Below, piece by piece: positions 9,004 to 18,328 of a stretch of 43,247 bases of DNA (its first letter is position 1; the number at the start of each line of letters is the position of its first letter). The notes below the pieces were generated by a model that had not been told where the DNA came from, did no database searches, and was given only the letters and a program-made list of their open reading frames with translations. The DNA comes from Chitinophagaceae bacterium (lineage in GTDB: Bacteria > Bacteroidota > Bacteroidia > Chitinophagales > Chitinophagaceae): positions 1 to 43,247 of the forward strand of contig CANCRO010000014.1 in the NCBI GenBank assembly GCA_947380605.1, given 5' to 3'. A program made the translations under genes and the position numbers.

Positions 9004-10134
9004 CTAACTATTGTTTAATTCTTTTTCTATTGCTGCTAAAAAAATATCTGCTTCAATTGTAGAAATATTTAGTGCTGGCAACAATCTTATAACGTTTGGT
9101 TTTGATTCTCCTGTAAAAATTTTATGATTATACAGTAGGTTTCTTTTTACCATTTTCAACTCTTCTGGAAGCTCTATACCTATCATTAATCCAACCCCTC
9201 TAACTTCTTTGATATGAGGTAACTTTTTTAATGCTGAAATTAAATAACCACCAACAGCCTCAGCATTTTTCATCAAGTCATCTTGTTGTATCACTTCCAA
9301 TACAGCTAAGGCGGCAGCACAGGCTAAATGGTTACCTCCAAAAGTAGTTCCCAACATAAAATGTTTAGGCTGAATTTTTGGAGCAATAGAAATTGCTCCT
9401 ATTGGAAAACCATTTCCCATACCCTTTGCCATGGTATAAATATCAGCATTTACACCACTATAATCATGGGCATAAAATTTACCACTGCGTCCATATCCAC
9501 ATTGCACCGAATCGGCAATAAATACGGCATTGTATTGATCACAAAGACTTCTTATTTTTTGTAAAAATGCATTCGATGACACATTGATTCCACCTACACC
9601 TTGAATACCTTCTACAATAACTGAAGAGATATCATTTTGTGAAAATGCGCTTTCCAATAACTGCTCGTCATTAAAAGGCAAAAAGATTACATTATCAGTT
9701 TGATTTACTGGAGCTACAATATTTGGATTATCAGTAACCGCCACCGCTAATGATGTTCTTCCGTGAAACCCTTTTTTAAAAGCAATGATTTTTTTTCTTC
9801 CATTGTAAAAGGAAGCTAGTTTCAAAGCATTCTCATTCGCTTCTGCCCCTGAATTACAAAGAAATAATTGGTACTCCTCTTTACCAGAAACCCTACCCAA
9901 TTTTTCAGCCAATTCAACCTGTAATGGTATTTTTATTGAGTTAGAATAGAACCCTACCTTATGCAATTGATCTTCTAGTCTTTTCACATAATGTGGATGG
10001 GTATGCCCGATTGAAATGACCGCATGACCTCCATAAAGATCAAGGTATTTTTGATTAGCATCATCCCAAACATAAGACCCTTCTGCCTTTACAATGGTGA
10101 TGTCATTAAGTGGATATACGTCAAATAATTTCAT
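9004..10134 (-). CDS. argD: N-acylornithine aminotransferase
   Basis: The 376-aa class III PLP aminotransferase has the cofactor-binding SGAEANENALK (95-105) and FHGRT, the Asp of the AD(S)VQCG motif at 208, and the Schiff-base lysine Lys237 in TMAKGMGNG. It converts N-acylglutamate semialdehyde to N-acylornithine using glutamate as donor. Its length fits ArgD rather than the longer GABA-transaminase group. It lies between argC and the carbamoyltransferase gene, 70 bp downstream of argC. Confidence 0.94.
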   Translation of the reverse strand: MKLFDVYPLNDITIVKAEGSYVWDDANQKYLDLYGGHAVISIGHTHPHYVKRLEDQLHKVGFYSNSIKIPLQVELAEKLGRVSGKEEYQLFLCNSGAEANENALKLASFYNGRKKIIAFKKGFHGRTSLAVAVTDNPNIVAPVNQTDNVIFLPFNDEQLLESAFSQNDISSVIVEGIQGVGGINVSSNAFLQKIRSLCDQYNAVFIADSVQCGYGRSGKFYAHDYSGVNADIYTMAKGMGNGFPIGAISIAPKIQPKHFMLGTTFGGNHLACAAALAVLEVIQQDDLMKNAEAVGGYLISALKKLPHIKEVRGVGLMIGIELPEELKMVKRNLLYNHKIFTGESKPNVIRLLPALNISTIEADIFLAAIEKELNNS

Positions 10135-10204
10135 TGAATTTATTAATTGATCAAATTATTGGAAAATTTTAAGCATATAATATAGTTCGCGATGATTCAA
10201 TCTC

Positions 10205-11188
10205 CTAGAATCCAATGCCCTTCAACTTTAACCCAGTTGTTTCTTCTAGACCAAATATGATATTCATATTTTGAACTGCCTGACCACTGGCACCTTTTAA
10301 CAAATTATCTATCGCTGAATGAACTACCAGATTTTCTCCCACTTTTTCTAATTGAATCACGCACTTATTGGTATTAACCACTTGCTTCAAACTGATAGGT
10401 CCTTTACTAACTGTTGTAAAAGGATGAGCAGAATAATACTCAGTAAATACTCGGTATAATTGATCTAAAGACTCATTCGTTTTTAACTGAGAACTTATAA
10501 ATATACCTCTTGTAAAGTCTCCTCTCCAGGGTATAAAATTAATCTTGATTTCTTTTGAAGAATCTAATTGTTGAAGAGATTCTCCTATCTCAAAAAGATG
10601 TTGATGTTCGAGCGTTTTGTAAGCTTGAATATTATTGGCTCTCCAGCTAAAATGAGAGGTAGCTGAAAGACTCTGCCCTGCTCCAGTAGACCCTGTAATA
10701 CCAGTTGTATACACTTCATTCAGTATTCCCAACTTGGCTAAAGGTAATAGCCCCAATTGTAAAGCAGTTGCAAAACAACCTGGATTAGCAATATTACTAG
10801 CTAGTTTTATTTGCTCTTTATTTAACTCTGGTAAGCCGTAAACAAAATTTCTATTATTAAATGCCGAATGATTAGTAAGTCTAAAATCTTGACTAAGATC
10901 AATTACTTTAATTTTTTCATCAATATTATTAACCGCTAAAAACATTTTTGAATCACCATGACCTAGACATAAAAAAAGAATATCAATTGGATGGTTAATG
11001 TCTTTTGTAAAAAAAAGAGTTGTTTCGCCTAATAAATCTTGATGCACCGCATGCAATGGTTTATCAGCATTACTATTGCTTTGAACAAAAACAATGTTTA
11101 CATTGGGGTGATTGAGTAATAATCGAATCAATTCGCCACCAGTATATCCAGCACCTCCAATAATACCTACTTTGATTTTATTATCCAT
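10205..11188 (-). CDS. argC: N-acyl-gamma-glutamyl-phosphate reductase
   Basis: The 327-aa protein has the NADP-binding motif GGAGYTGGEL (11-20) and the catalytic Cys138 in NPGCFAT, which forms the thioester intermediate. The later HQHLFEIGE stretch carries the substrate-site histidines. It reduces N-acylglutamyl phosphate to the semialdehyde. The ATG at 11188 overlaps the 3' end of argG by 8 bases, which suggests coupled translation within the operon. Confidence 0.95.
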   Translation of the reverse strand: MDNKIKVGIIGGAGYTGGELIRLLLNHPNVNIVFVQSNSNADKPLHAVHQDLLGETTLFFTKDINHPIDILFLCLGHGDSKMFLAVNNIDEKIKVIDLSQDFRLTNHSAFNNRNFVYGLPELNKEQIKLASNIANPGCFATALQLGLLPLAKLGILNEVYTTGITGSTGAGQSLSATSHFSWRANNIQAYKTLEHQHLFEIGESLQQLDSSKEIKINFIPWRGDFTRGIFISSQLKTNESLDQLYRVFTEYYSAHPFTTVSKGPISLKQVVNTNKCVIQLEKVGENLVVHSAIDNLLKGASGQAVQNMNIIFGLEETTGLKLKGIGF

Positions 11189-12428
11189 TGGTGTTTTCTT
11201 TTATTTGGTGATAAATCATCGTTTGATTGCCAAATATTTTTGTGAATCCCCTCACATCCTCGCCTGTCCATCCATTATTCATCTCTCCATATTTTCCAAA
11301 TTTGCTACTCATCAAATCAAACTTAGATTCGATACCGGTTACTTGAAAACGATAAGGCATTAATTCCACAAAAACTTTTCCAGATACATTTTGCTGAGTA
11401 CTTTCTAAAAATGCTTCCATATCTCTCATCACTGGATCAAGTATCTGTCCTTCATGTAACCAGTTGCCATAAAATAAAGCCAATTGATCTTTCCAATTTA
11501 ACTGCCATTTGGTTAACACGTGTTTTTCCAAGGCATGATGCGCTTTTATGATTACCATTGGTGCGGCAGCCTCAAAACCAACTCTTCCTTTAATTCCAAT
11601 AATGGTATCCCCGATATGTATGTCCCTACCTATTCCATAGGCACCTGCAATGCGTTGTACTTTTTGGATTGCCTTTGTAGGATGATCGAATTTTTCACCG
11701 TCCACAGCAATAAGTTCTCCCATCTCAAATTCAAGTTCCATATTCGTAGCTTTCGTCTGGGTTACTTGGGTAGGCCAAGCCTCTTCGGGAAGCATCCCTT
11801 TACTATTGAGCGTTTCCTTGCCCCCCACACTAGTTCCCCATAATCCTTTGTTGATGGAATAAACTGATTTTTCGAAATTCATCACCACCCCTTTAGATTT
11901 CAGATAGGTTATTTCTTCTTCCCTACTTAATTTCATATCCCTGATGGGAGTAATAATTTCAACTCCAGGAATCATGATATTAAATACCATATCAAACCTC
12001 ACTTGATCATTACCAGCTCCAGTACTTCCATGAACGACAGCAGAAGCATTTACTTTTTTCACATGCTCAGCGATAAATAAAGCTTGACTTAATCTTTCGG
12101 CACTAACACTTAATGGATAGGTATTATTTTTTAACACATTTCCATAAACAAGAAATTTAATAATTCTATCGTAATAGCTTTTTACTGCATCAATGGTCGT
12201 ATGAGATTTAACACCTAGTCGATAGGCATGTGCTTCAATCTGCTCCAACTCGGCTTCAGAAAATCCACCGGTGTTTACTACTACAGAATGAACATCATAC
12301 CCTTTTTCAATAGTCAAATACTTTACACAAAAAGTGGTGTCTAATCCACCACTAAATCCTAACACTACCGATCTATTCGTTGAATTACTTTCAGACTGCT
12401 CTCCAGTTAATTTATCATCCATGTTCAT
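11181..12428 (-). CDS. argG: Argininosuccinate synthase
   Basis: The 415-aa enzyme has the N-type ATP pyrophosphatase P-loop SGGLDT at 26-31, the citrulline-site HGSTGAGNDQVRFD, and the aspartate-binding region with GDTIIGIKGRVGFEAA. It joins citrulline and aspartate with ATP. The N-terminus extends about 20 residues before the first strand and is polar (MNMDDKLTGEQSESNSTN); the second Met at 12422 is an alternative start. It lies 53 bp downstream of argA and overlaps argC. Confidence 0.95.
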   Translation of the reverse strand: MNMDDKLTGEQSESNSTNRSVVLGFSGGLDTTFCVKYLTIEKGYDVHSVVVNTGGFSEAELEQIEAHAYRLGVKSHTTIDAVKSYYDRIIKFLVYGNVLKNNTYPLSVSAERLSQALFIAEHVKKVNASAVVHGSTGAGNDQVRFDMVFNIMIPGVEIITPIRDMKLSREEEITYLKSKGVVMNFEKSVYSINKGLWGTSVGGKETLNSKGMLPEEAWPTQVTQTKATNMELEFEMGELIAVDGEKFDHPTKAIQKVQRIAGAYGIGRDIHIGDTIIGIKGRVGFEAAAPMVIIKAHHALEKHVLTKWQLNWKDQLALFYGNWLHEGQILDPVMRDMEAFLESTQQNVSGKVFVELMPYRFQVTGIESKFDLMSSKFGKYGEMNNGWTGEDVRGFTKIFGNQTMIYHQIKENTNG

Positions 12429-12481
12429 AAACTTATTTTCACTTATTCAATTAAAAAAGGCAAAAAATGATCAATATTATT

Positions 12482-13177
12482 TTAGGTAAAAAATATTTTT
12501 AGTAAAGATTTTGCAGATAGCCCGCCATCCTTTTTTCTAAATATACTTAATAAACTACTTTGCTTTATTTTCATAAACCTTTCGTACAATTTGGAGTTTT
12601 GTTTAAAATCCTCTTTTGTTTCTTCAGGTTCAAAATGATCAGCAGGATCATACAACATCGCTGTACACATACAATTCTTTCTTTCCTTACTCATCAAAAT
12701 GTCATAATTGACACAACTCTTACAACCGGCCCAAAATTCTTCATCATCTGTCAATTCAGAATAAGTAACCGGCTCGTAACCTAGGTCTGAATTAATTTTC
12801 ATTACCGCTAAACCAGTGGTTAATCCAAAAATCTTGGAAGTGGGGTATTTTTCTTTCGAAAGATCAAAAATCTTTCTTTTGATTTGTTTAGCCACTCCAC
12901 TTTTACGGTAAGCAGGAGCAACTATCAAACCGCTATTCGCCACAAACTGTTCGTGACCCCAAGCTTCAATATAGCAAAAGCCTACCCAATCACCTTCGGA
13001 GGTAACCGCAATAACCGCCTTGCCTTCTTTGATTTTAGATTCGATGTATTCGGGCGACCTTTTGGCAATACCCGTACCACGAGCCTTTGCAGAAGACTGC
13101 ATTTCGTCGGTAATAATGGCTGCGTAATGACTATCACTAGGTAACGCCGCCCTGATTATAATGTTTGATGTTTCCAA
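12482..13177 (-). CDS. argA: GNAT N-acylglutamate synthase (ArgA-like) with a Cys cluster
   Basis: This first gene of the arg operon encodes a 231-aa GNAT-fold acyltransferase starting at a TTG (13177, LETSNIIIRAA). An upstream in-frame TTG at 13261 would add 28 residues of unlikely character, so the shorter form is preferred. The acyl-CoA binding turn is the segment APAYRKSGVAKQI (about residues 87-99). Downstream are four cysteines in a C-x2-C-x13-C-x-C arrangement (152, 155, 169, 171), which could bind a metal. Operon position and the absence of other ArgA or ArgJ genes imply it makes N-acylglutamate from glutamate and an acyl-CoA. Whether the acyl group is acetyl or succinyl is unknown. 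Confidence 0.82.
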   Translation of the reverse strand: METSNIIIRAALPSDSHYAAIITDEMQSSAKARGTGIAKRSPEYIESKIKEGKAVIAVTSEGDWVGFCYIEAWGHEQFVANSGLIVAPAYRKSGVAKQIKRKIFDLSKEKYPTSKIFGLTTGLAVMKINSDLGYEPVTYSELTDDEEFWAGCKSCVNYDILMSKERKNCMCTAMLYDPADHFEPEETKEDFKQNSKLYERFMKIKQSSLLSIFRKKDGGLSAKSLLKIFFT

Positions 13178-13501
13178 TTGTATAAAATTGAAATAAAAGT
13201 TAGCAATAAAAATGAAGAGCCAGGTTTTGGAGATTTTTTCACTGACAGGGGCAGTTTTCAATTGCTCGTCCTATCAGCAACCAGGTCTACGTCGGGGAGA
13301 AGTATTCGGCACTACAATAAAAGCAACAACCCTAGTTTTGTATTGGCTGAACACATTTATAATATCGTAATAGGTGCTTTTCACTTTATATAATAAGTAT
13401 TGTAAATAATTTCGCAAAAATAAGTGATTTTACAACCTTAGCATCAAAAATTAGGATAAATTTTGACGAGTAGCGCTTAGCTCATCAGAATAGATCACCG
13501 A
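13178..13501. other. Intergenic region upstream of the arg operon (324 bp)
   Basis: This region lies between the GH3 gene stop (13502) and the argA start (13177), and both genes point leftwards. It should contain the arg operon promoter and any arginine-repressor operator. I see no clear TAnnTTTG element and no convincing ARG box. A 7-bp hairpin (13464-13470 and 13481-13487, with one wobble pair on the minus strand) could end the GH3 transcript but lacks a good U tract. Confidence 0.4.
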
Positions 13502-15001
13502 TCAGCCATTTTGAAGCCAACCTTTAAGTCCTTCAGCCAACCCTCGGTCATTGCTCAACCTCGGGACTTTATTTTGACCTCCAAGCTTTCCGATGCTTTT
13601 CATATAGTCAATAAAACCCTTCTTTTTAACCAATGAAATGTGAAGTGGATCTAAAATATTTCCTTTGATGAGGTCATCATAATACACATTTTTAGATCGA
13701 AGCTGATCATCTAAGTGTTTGGCAAATACAACTAAGTCAGCAGGGGGATTTTCAAATTCAATCAACCACTCATGATAACTTCTACCTTGCCCCTTAGCGA
13801 TTACAGGAGCTACGGTAAATTCAGTCACCTGAGCATTCAATGCTAGCGTTGTAGCCATTAAAGCTGCTTCAACCTCTTCACCAATCACATGCTCACCAAA
13901 GGCAGAAATGAAGTGCTTGGTTCTACCGGTAACGACTATTCGATAAGGCGTAGTGGATACAAATTTTACGGTATCACCAATATTATAGCCCCACAAACCA
14001 GCATTATTATTAATAATCATGGCGTAATGCTCACCCAATTTTACCTCCTTTAAAGAAAGTCTTGTAGGGTTAGCAGAAAATATCTCAGCAGCTGGTACAA
14101 ATTCAAAAAATATTCCACTATTGGTATTTAAAAGCAAGCCTTCCGCATCTTGAGAATCTTGAAAAGCGAAAAAGCCTTCACTGGCAGGAAAGAGTTCTAC
14201 ACAATCCACCTTTCGGCCGATACTTTCAAACAATTTGGCTTTATAGGGTTCAAAATTTACACCTCCTTGAACCAGCACACTGAAATCAGGGAAAAGTTCT
14301 CCAATTTTTTTTCCACTCTTTTGAGTAAGTCTATCAAAATACATTTGAACCCAGGGTGGAATACCACTAATTAATGTCATTCGCTGATGAAGTGTTTCTT
14401 CAACGATTTTATCTAATTTTTCTTCCCACTCCTCCACACAATTCGTTTCGTAAGAAGGCATTTGATTTGAACGTAAATAATTGGGTATATGATGATTGAC
14501 AATTCCACTAAGTCTTCCTGTGGGAATGCCTCCCACTCTTTCGAGAGTAGGTGAACCACTTAAAAAAATCAGTTTACCATCAGCGAATTTTGTGTTACCC
14601 GTTTCAGACATATAACACAATAAAGCATTGCGAGCTGTATTGATATGATTGCTAATAGAGTCTTTGCTAATAGGAATATATTTCACCCCACTGGTGGTTC
14701 CACTGGTTTTGGCAAAATAGATTGGCTGCCCTTTCCAAAGGACATTGTATTTCCCTTGCTTTATTTTTTCGATATAAGGTTTAAAAGCCTCATAATCCCT
14801 TAGCGGAACCTGTCGAATAAAATCTTGGTAAGTTTTAATATCTGAGAAACCATGCTCCTTTCCAAATTCAGTCTTAGCCGCAGCTTTTATTAGGTGTTCA
14901 AAAATAGACTGCTGGTCCTCTAAAGCTGTTAGCATTCCCTTTTTTATCTGTTTATAGACATATCCAGCAAAAGGCTTGGCTAAAAAAGATTTTATTTTCA
15001 T
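13502..15001 (-). CDS. GH3-family adenylate-forming protein
   Basis: The 499-aa protein is a full-length bacterial member of the GH3 family (named for plant auxin-amino-acid synthetases), common in Bacteroidota. The nucleotide motif KTSGTTSG is at 98-105. Later come the ELFPASEGFFAFQ region, the YAMIINNNAGLWGYNIGDTVKF core typical of GH3 proteins, and RIVVTGRTKHFISAFGEHVIGEEVE at the hinge before the C-terminal domain. By family logic it activates a carboxylic acid with ATP and probably conjugates it to an amine or thiol; the bacterial substrates are not known to me. It is not clearly part of the arg operon: 324 bp separate it from argA. Confidence 0.88.
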   Translation of the reverse strand: MKIKSFLAKPFAGYVYKQIKKGMLTALEDQQSIFEHLIKAAAKTEFGKEHGFSDIKTYQDFIRQVPLRDYEAFKPYIEKIKQGKYNVLWKGQPIYFAKTSGTTSGVKYIPISKDSISNHINTARNALLCYMSETGNTKFADGKLIFLSGSPTLERVGGIPTGRLSGIVNHHIPNYLRSNQMPSYETNCVEEWEEKLDKIVEETLHQRMTLISGIPPWVQMYFDRLTQKSGKKIGELFPDFSVLVQGGVNFEPYKAKLFESIGRKVDCVELFPASEGFFAFQDSQDAEGLLLNTNSGIFFEFVPAAEIFSANPTRLSLKEVKLGEHYAMIINNNAGLWGYNIGDTVKFVSTTPYRIVVTGRTKHFISAFGEHVIGEEVEAALMATTLALNAQVTEFTVAPVIAKGQGRSYHEWLIEFENPPADLVVFAKHLDDQLRSKNVYYDDLIKGNILDPLHISLVKKKGFIDYMKSIGKLGGQNKVPRLSNDRGLAEGLKGWLQNG

Positions 15002-15210
15002 GACCTATTTTAGAAAGGGATTTTGAACCGTTAATAATCAATCAGTCTACACTGAAAATAATTCGCCTGTAAAAATAAAGAGTTTTATTGAAATCACTAA
15101 TAAATAGCAACATTGGGCAGTTACACTACTATAATTTAAACTAACCAATTGAAAAGTATTTGTTTTCAACATTACCGACCCCTATTTAAAAAGAATTTTT
15201 AAATATACAA

Positions 15211-15243
15211 TTGCAGTGAATTTATGATGGGTGCTTATCTTTG
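15211..15243 (+). promoter_or_regulatory. Bacteroidota-type promoter candidate for mtaB
   Basis: A perfect -7 element TATCTTTG (TAnnTTTG) occupies 15236-15243, with an ATTG-type -33 element ending at 15213, 22 bases upstream. The mtaB ATG at 15249 lies only 5 bases past the -7 box, so transcription from it would start at or near the start codon and give a nearly leaderless message. Confidence 0.5.
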
Positions 15244-15248
15244 CTTCA

Positions 15249-16529
15249 ATGAGTAAAACAGTTGCGTTACATACCTTAGGCTGTAAATTGAATTTTTCAG
15301 AAACTTCCACCATTGGACGACTTTTAGAAAATGATGGATTTGTCAAAAAAAAATTTGATGAGGTAGCAGATGTCTATGTAATCAATACCTGCTCTGTTAC
15401 TGACAACGCGGATAAAGAATGTAGGCAATTGGTAAGGCGTATTCAACGAAAAGCGCCAGAGGCTATGGTGGTGATTACAGGCTGCTATGCTCAACTAAAA
15501 CCTGAAGAGATCGCTTCCATCCCAGGAGTTGACCTTGTTTTAGGAGCTGCAGAAAAATTCAACATTACTGAACACCTTAAGACGATTACAAAAGGAGATT
15601 CCACTAAAATCTGTAGCTGTGATATTGAAGAGGTAAATATTTTTTCTGCATCACAATCAATCAACGATCGAACGCGAGTTTTTTTAAAAGTACAGGATGG
15701 ATGTGACTATAACTGTTCTTTTTGTACTATCCCGATGGCGAGAGGCAAAAGTAGAAGTGATTCCATTGATAATATTTTAGCGAATGTAAAAACAATCGCT
15801 GAACAGGGTGTAAAAGAAATCGTACTTACTGGAATAAACCTAGGTGATTTCGGAACCACTCATCAGTCTACTCCTAATGAAGTAAAAAATAAGGCAGAAG
15901 ATTTCTATCAATTAATTCAGCAGCTTGAAAATTCGGATGGTCCTAATAGATATAGAATCTCTTCTATTGAACCCAATCTGTTATCAGACGAAATAATTGA
16001 ATGGGTTAGTAAAAGCAAAAAAATAATGCCTCATTTCCATATTCCTTTACAAAGTGGAAGCAATAAAATACTCGGACTAATGAGAAGGCGTTACAAAAGG
16101 GAATTGTATAGCGAAAAAGTAAACCTTATAAAAAAACTTATTCCTCACTGTTGTATTGGTGTTGATGTGATAGTGGGTTTTCCTGGTGAAACTGAAACAC
16201 ATTTCAAGGAAACAGTTGACTTTTTACAAGCAATTGACATTTCTTATCTACATGTTTTTACCTATTCTGAAAGGGCCAATACCTTAGCAGATTCAATGAA
16301 GCCAGTAGTTCCCATTTCAACCAGAAACGAGCGAAATAAATTGCTTCGTAATTTAAGTTATCAAAAAATGCAATATTTTACCAATCAGCACGTTGGTAAT
16401 ACTAGAGAAGTATTATTTGAAACGCATAATAAAAATGGTATGATGGAAGGCTATACCGATAATTATATTAAAATAACCACCCCTTTCAAAAAGGAATGGG
16501 AAAATAATATTGTGCCATGGAAAATATAA
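15249..16529 (+). CDS. mtaB: tRNA (N6-threonylcarbamoyladenosine(37)) methylthiotransferase MtaB
   Basis: The 426-aa protein has the three-domain layout of methylthiotransferases: an N-terminal UPF0004 domain with Cys12, Cys48 and Cys79 for the auxiliary cluster, a radical-SAM domain with CDYNCSFC (Cys152, 156, 159), and a C-terminal TRAM-like segment (EVLFETHNKNGMMEGYTDNY). It adds the methylthio group to t6A37 of ANN-decoding tRNAs. The MtaB assignment over MiaB/RimO follows from HTLGCKLNFSET and NTCSVTDNADKECR. A GTG at 15231 would give six more residues, but the ATG at 15249 starts directly at the conserved MSKTVALHTLG. Its 3' end overlaps the next gene by 13 bases. Confidence 0.92.
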   Translation: MSKTVALHTLGCKLNFSETSTIGRLLENDGFVKKKFDEVADVYVINTCSVTDNADKECRQLVRRIQRKAPEAMVVITGCYAQLKPEEIASIPGVDLVLGAAEKFNITEHLKTITKGDSTKICSCDIEEVNIFSASQSINDRTRVFLKVQDGCDYNCSFCTIPMARGKSRSDSIDNILANVKTIAEQGVKEIVLTGINLGDFGTTHQSTPNEVKNKAEDFYQLIQQLENSDGPNRYRISSIEPNLLSDEIIEWVSKSKKIMPHFHIPLQSGSNKILGLMRRRYKRELYSEKVNLIKKLIPHCCIGVDVIVGFPGETETHFKETVDFLQAIDISYLHVFTYSERANTLADSMKPVVPISTRNERNKLLRNLSYQKMQYFTNQHVGNTREVLFETHNKNGMMEGYTDNYIKITTPFKKEWENNIVPWKI

Positions 16530-16831
16530 ATGACGAATCACTCATCAAATACCAAGTGACCATTCAGTTTGAGATGGATGAAAATTTTATGAACTTAGTC
16601 CCTGCTCATCGAATCTTGATTAACAACTTTATCGAAAAAGGAACGATTGATTATTATGCAGTAAGCATGGAAACCCAAAGGTGTTGGATGATTATGAATG
16701 CAAGTAGCAAAATTGATGTTGAAAATTACCTAATGAAAACTCCTCTTTACAAATACTGGACGATTGAGATTGATGAACTTTTTGTTTATGATGCACAATC
16801 TTATCGACTTCCCGCACTTCAGTTAAACTGA
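16517..16831 (+). CDS. Small conserved protein, muconolactone-isomerase-like ferredoxin fold
   Basis: The 104-aa protein has no signal peptide or membrane segment. A pattern of short strands and helices (YQVTIQFEMDENF, VPAHRILINNFIEKGTIDYYAVS, RCWMIMNASSKIDVENYL, YWTIEIDELFVYD) matches the small dimeric alpha-beta-barrel proteins annotated as muconolactone delta-isomerase-like in Bacteroidota. No catalytic residue can be named, and an enzymatic role is not supported. The gene overlaps mtaB by 13 bases, so the two are almost surely co-translated, though a role in tRNA modification is only a guess. Confidence 0.7.
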   Translation: MENINDESLIKYQVTIQFEMDENFMNLVPAHRILINNFIEKGTIDYYAVSMETQRCWMIMNASSKIDVENYLMKTPLYKYWTIEIDELFVYDAQSYRLPALQLN

Positions 16832-17056
16832 TTTTTTACTTACCATTTCTCCAATAAGTAGAACAGCCCGAAAGCCTCATTCTAAAAGAATTTTATTTGA
16901 ATTTCATTAGCACAAAATGTATATCGAATAATAATATTTCATGCACTGAAGCAATTCATTTCATAAATACTACAATTATAAGTACCTTCCTTTTTTAGAA
17001 TCGAATGCTATTAATCCAAATTCAGATGAATTCATTCAGTAACTACTAATACTTTT

Positions 17057-18316
17057 ATGAAAAAAAATTATTATGTTGTAGGTCTAATCATGTTGACATT
17101 CTTTGTCATTTCTTTTTTGACGAATGTCTTTGGTCCGCTAATGCCTGACATGATAAAAGGTTTCAGTTTAAGCCTTACACTCGGTTCTCTTTTACCCTTT
17201 GCATTTTTTATTGCCTACGGCATTATGTCCATCCCTACTGGAATGTTGCTTGAAAAGTATAAGGAAAAGAAGATTATGCTAGCCGCATTTGTGGTGTCTT
17301 TTATTGGTTCGCTAATGCTAGCGCTATTTCCAAATTACTTATCAGCCGTATTATCTTTGTTTTTCATAGGCTGTGGAATGGCGATGCTTCAAGTAGTAAT
17401 TAATCCGCTTTTAAGAACAGCAGGTGGAGAAGAAAATTATGCTTTTTATTCTGTAGCCGCACAACTTATTTTTGGTCTTGCTTCCTTTGTTAGTCCTTTG
17501 GTATATTCTGCCCTTGTTCAACGACTGCAAGAATCCAATCAGTCCAATGGATGGATTGCATCCATCTCAAACTTAGTACCAACTGACCTTCCTTGGATAT
17601 CTCTTTATTTATTGTTTGTAATTATCTGTGTCATTATGTTTATTATCATTTTCTTTTCTAAATTTCCAAAAGTAGAATTGAGTAATGAGGAAAAACCAGG
17701 ATTACTAGCAACACATATTGAATTATTCAAAAACAGAACCGTTGTTTTATTTTTTATAGCCATGATTTGTTATGTAGGAACAGAGCAAGGAATTGCTAAT
17801 TGGATTTCACAATTCTTATACACCTATCATGGGCAAGATCCCCAAAAAATTGGAGCAGATACAGTCGCTTATTTTTGGGGATTAATGACTGCTGGCGGAT
17901 TACTAGGTTTACTTTTACTCAAATTAATGGATAGCAGAGTGGTGCTAGTACTTTTTACCGCTTTAGCAATAGCTTGTTTAGCAGCTGGATTATTTGGAAA
18001 TACCCCTACCGCATTAATAGCCTTTCCTTTGGTAGGATTCTTTGCTTCGGTAATTTATCCTATAATATTCTCCTTAGCACTTAATTCAGTAGATGAACAC
18101 CATGGTTCTTTTGCAGGAATTATTGTAACAGGAATCATTGGAGGGGCCATTCTTCCGCTAATAGTAGGATGGATAGGTGATTATTTTGGACTTAGGACTG
18201 GCATGTGCATTTTGTTTATCAGCCTAGCTTATATACTAAGTATTGGTTTTTGGGCAAAACCAAAAGTCACCAATAAAACCATCTCTCTTTTAAAAAAAAA
18301 TCCCTCCCCCCTTTAA
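17057..18316 (+). CDS. FucP-type MFS sugar transporter
   Basis: The 419-aa major facilitator has about 12 hydrophobic segments. The first helix carries the FHS-family pattern FVISFLTNVFGPLMPDM, and the helix 2-3 loop is GIMSIPTGMLLEKYKEKK. The protein resembles fucose/glucose/N-acetylhexosamine proton symporters (FucP, GluP, NagP). It probably imports a monosaccharide across the inner membrane. It is followed after 12 bp by a ROK kinase gene, so the pair forms an uptake-and-phosphorylation operon. The substrate is unknown; the neighbouring glycosidase, sialidase-like and aldolase genes suggest a sugar acid or amino sugar (inference). Confidence 0.88.
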   Translation: MKKNYYVVGLIMLTFFVISFLTNVFGPLMPDMIKGFSLSLTLGSLLPFAFFIAYGIMSIPTGMLLEKYKEKKIMLAAFVVSFIGSLMLALFPNYLSAVLSLFFIGCGMAMLQVVINPLLRTAGGEENYAFYSVAAQLIFGLASFVSPLVYSALVQRLQESNQSNGWIASISNLVPTDLPWISLYLLFVIICVIMFIIIFFSKFPKVELSNEEKPGLLATHIELFKNRTVVLFFIAMICYVGTEQGIANWISQFLYTYHGQDPQKIGADTVAYFWGLMTAGGLLGLLLLKLMDSRVVLVLFTALAIACLAAGLFGNTPTALIAFPLVGFFASVIYPIIFSLALNSVDEHHGSFAGIIVTGIIGGAILPLIVGWIGDYFGLRTGMCILFISLAYILSIGFWAKPKVTNKTISLLKKNPSPL

Positions 18317-18328
18317 TAAACAGTAAGA

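Noticed and set aside
13178-13393. 71-aa frame on the plus strand upstream of the arg operon
   Set aside because: It overlaps the argA start region on the opposite strand, and the residues show no family resemblance or good ribosome site.
13380-13430. Possible ARG box (AT-rich sequence GTATTGTAAATAAT) upstream of argA
   Set aside because: Only partial similarity to ArgR operator consensus and no symmetric half sites; base composition alone explains it.
13464-13487. Short hairpin after the GH3 gene as a terminator
   Set aside because: Only 7 bp with a wobble pair and no U tract, so it is not listed as a terminator.
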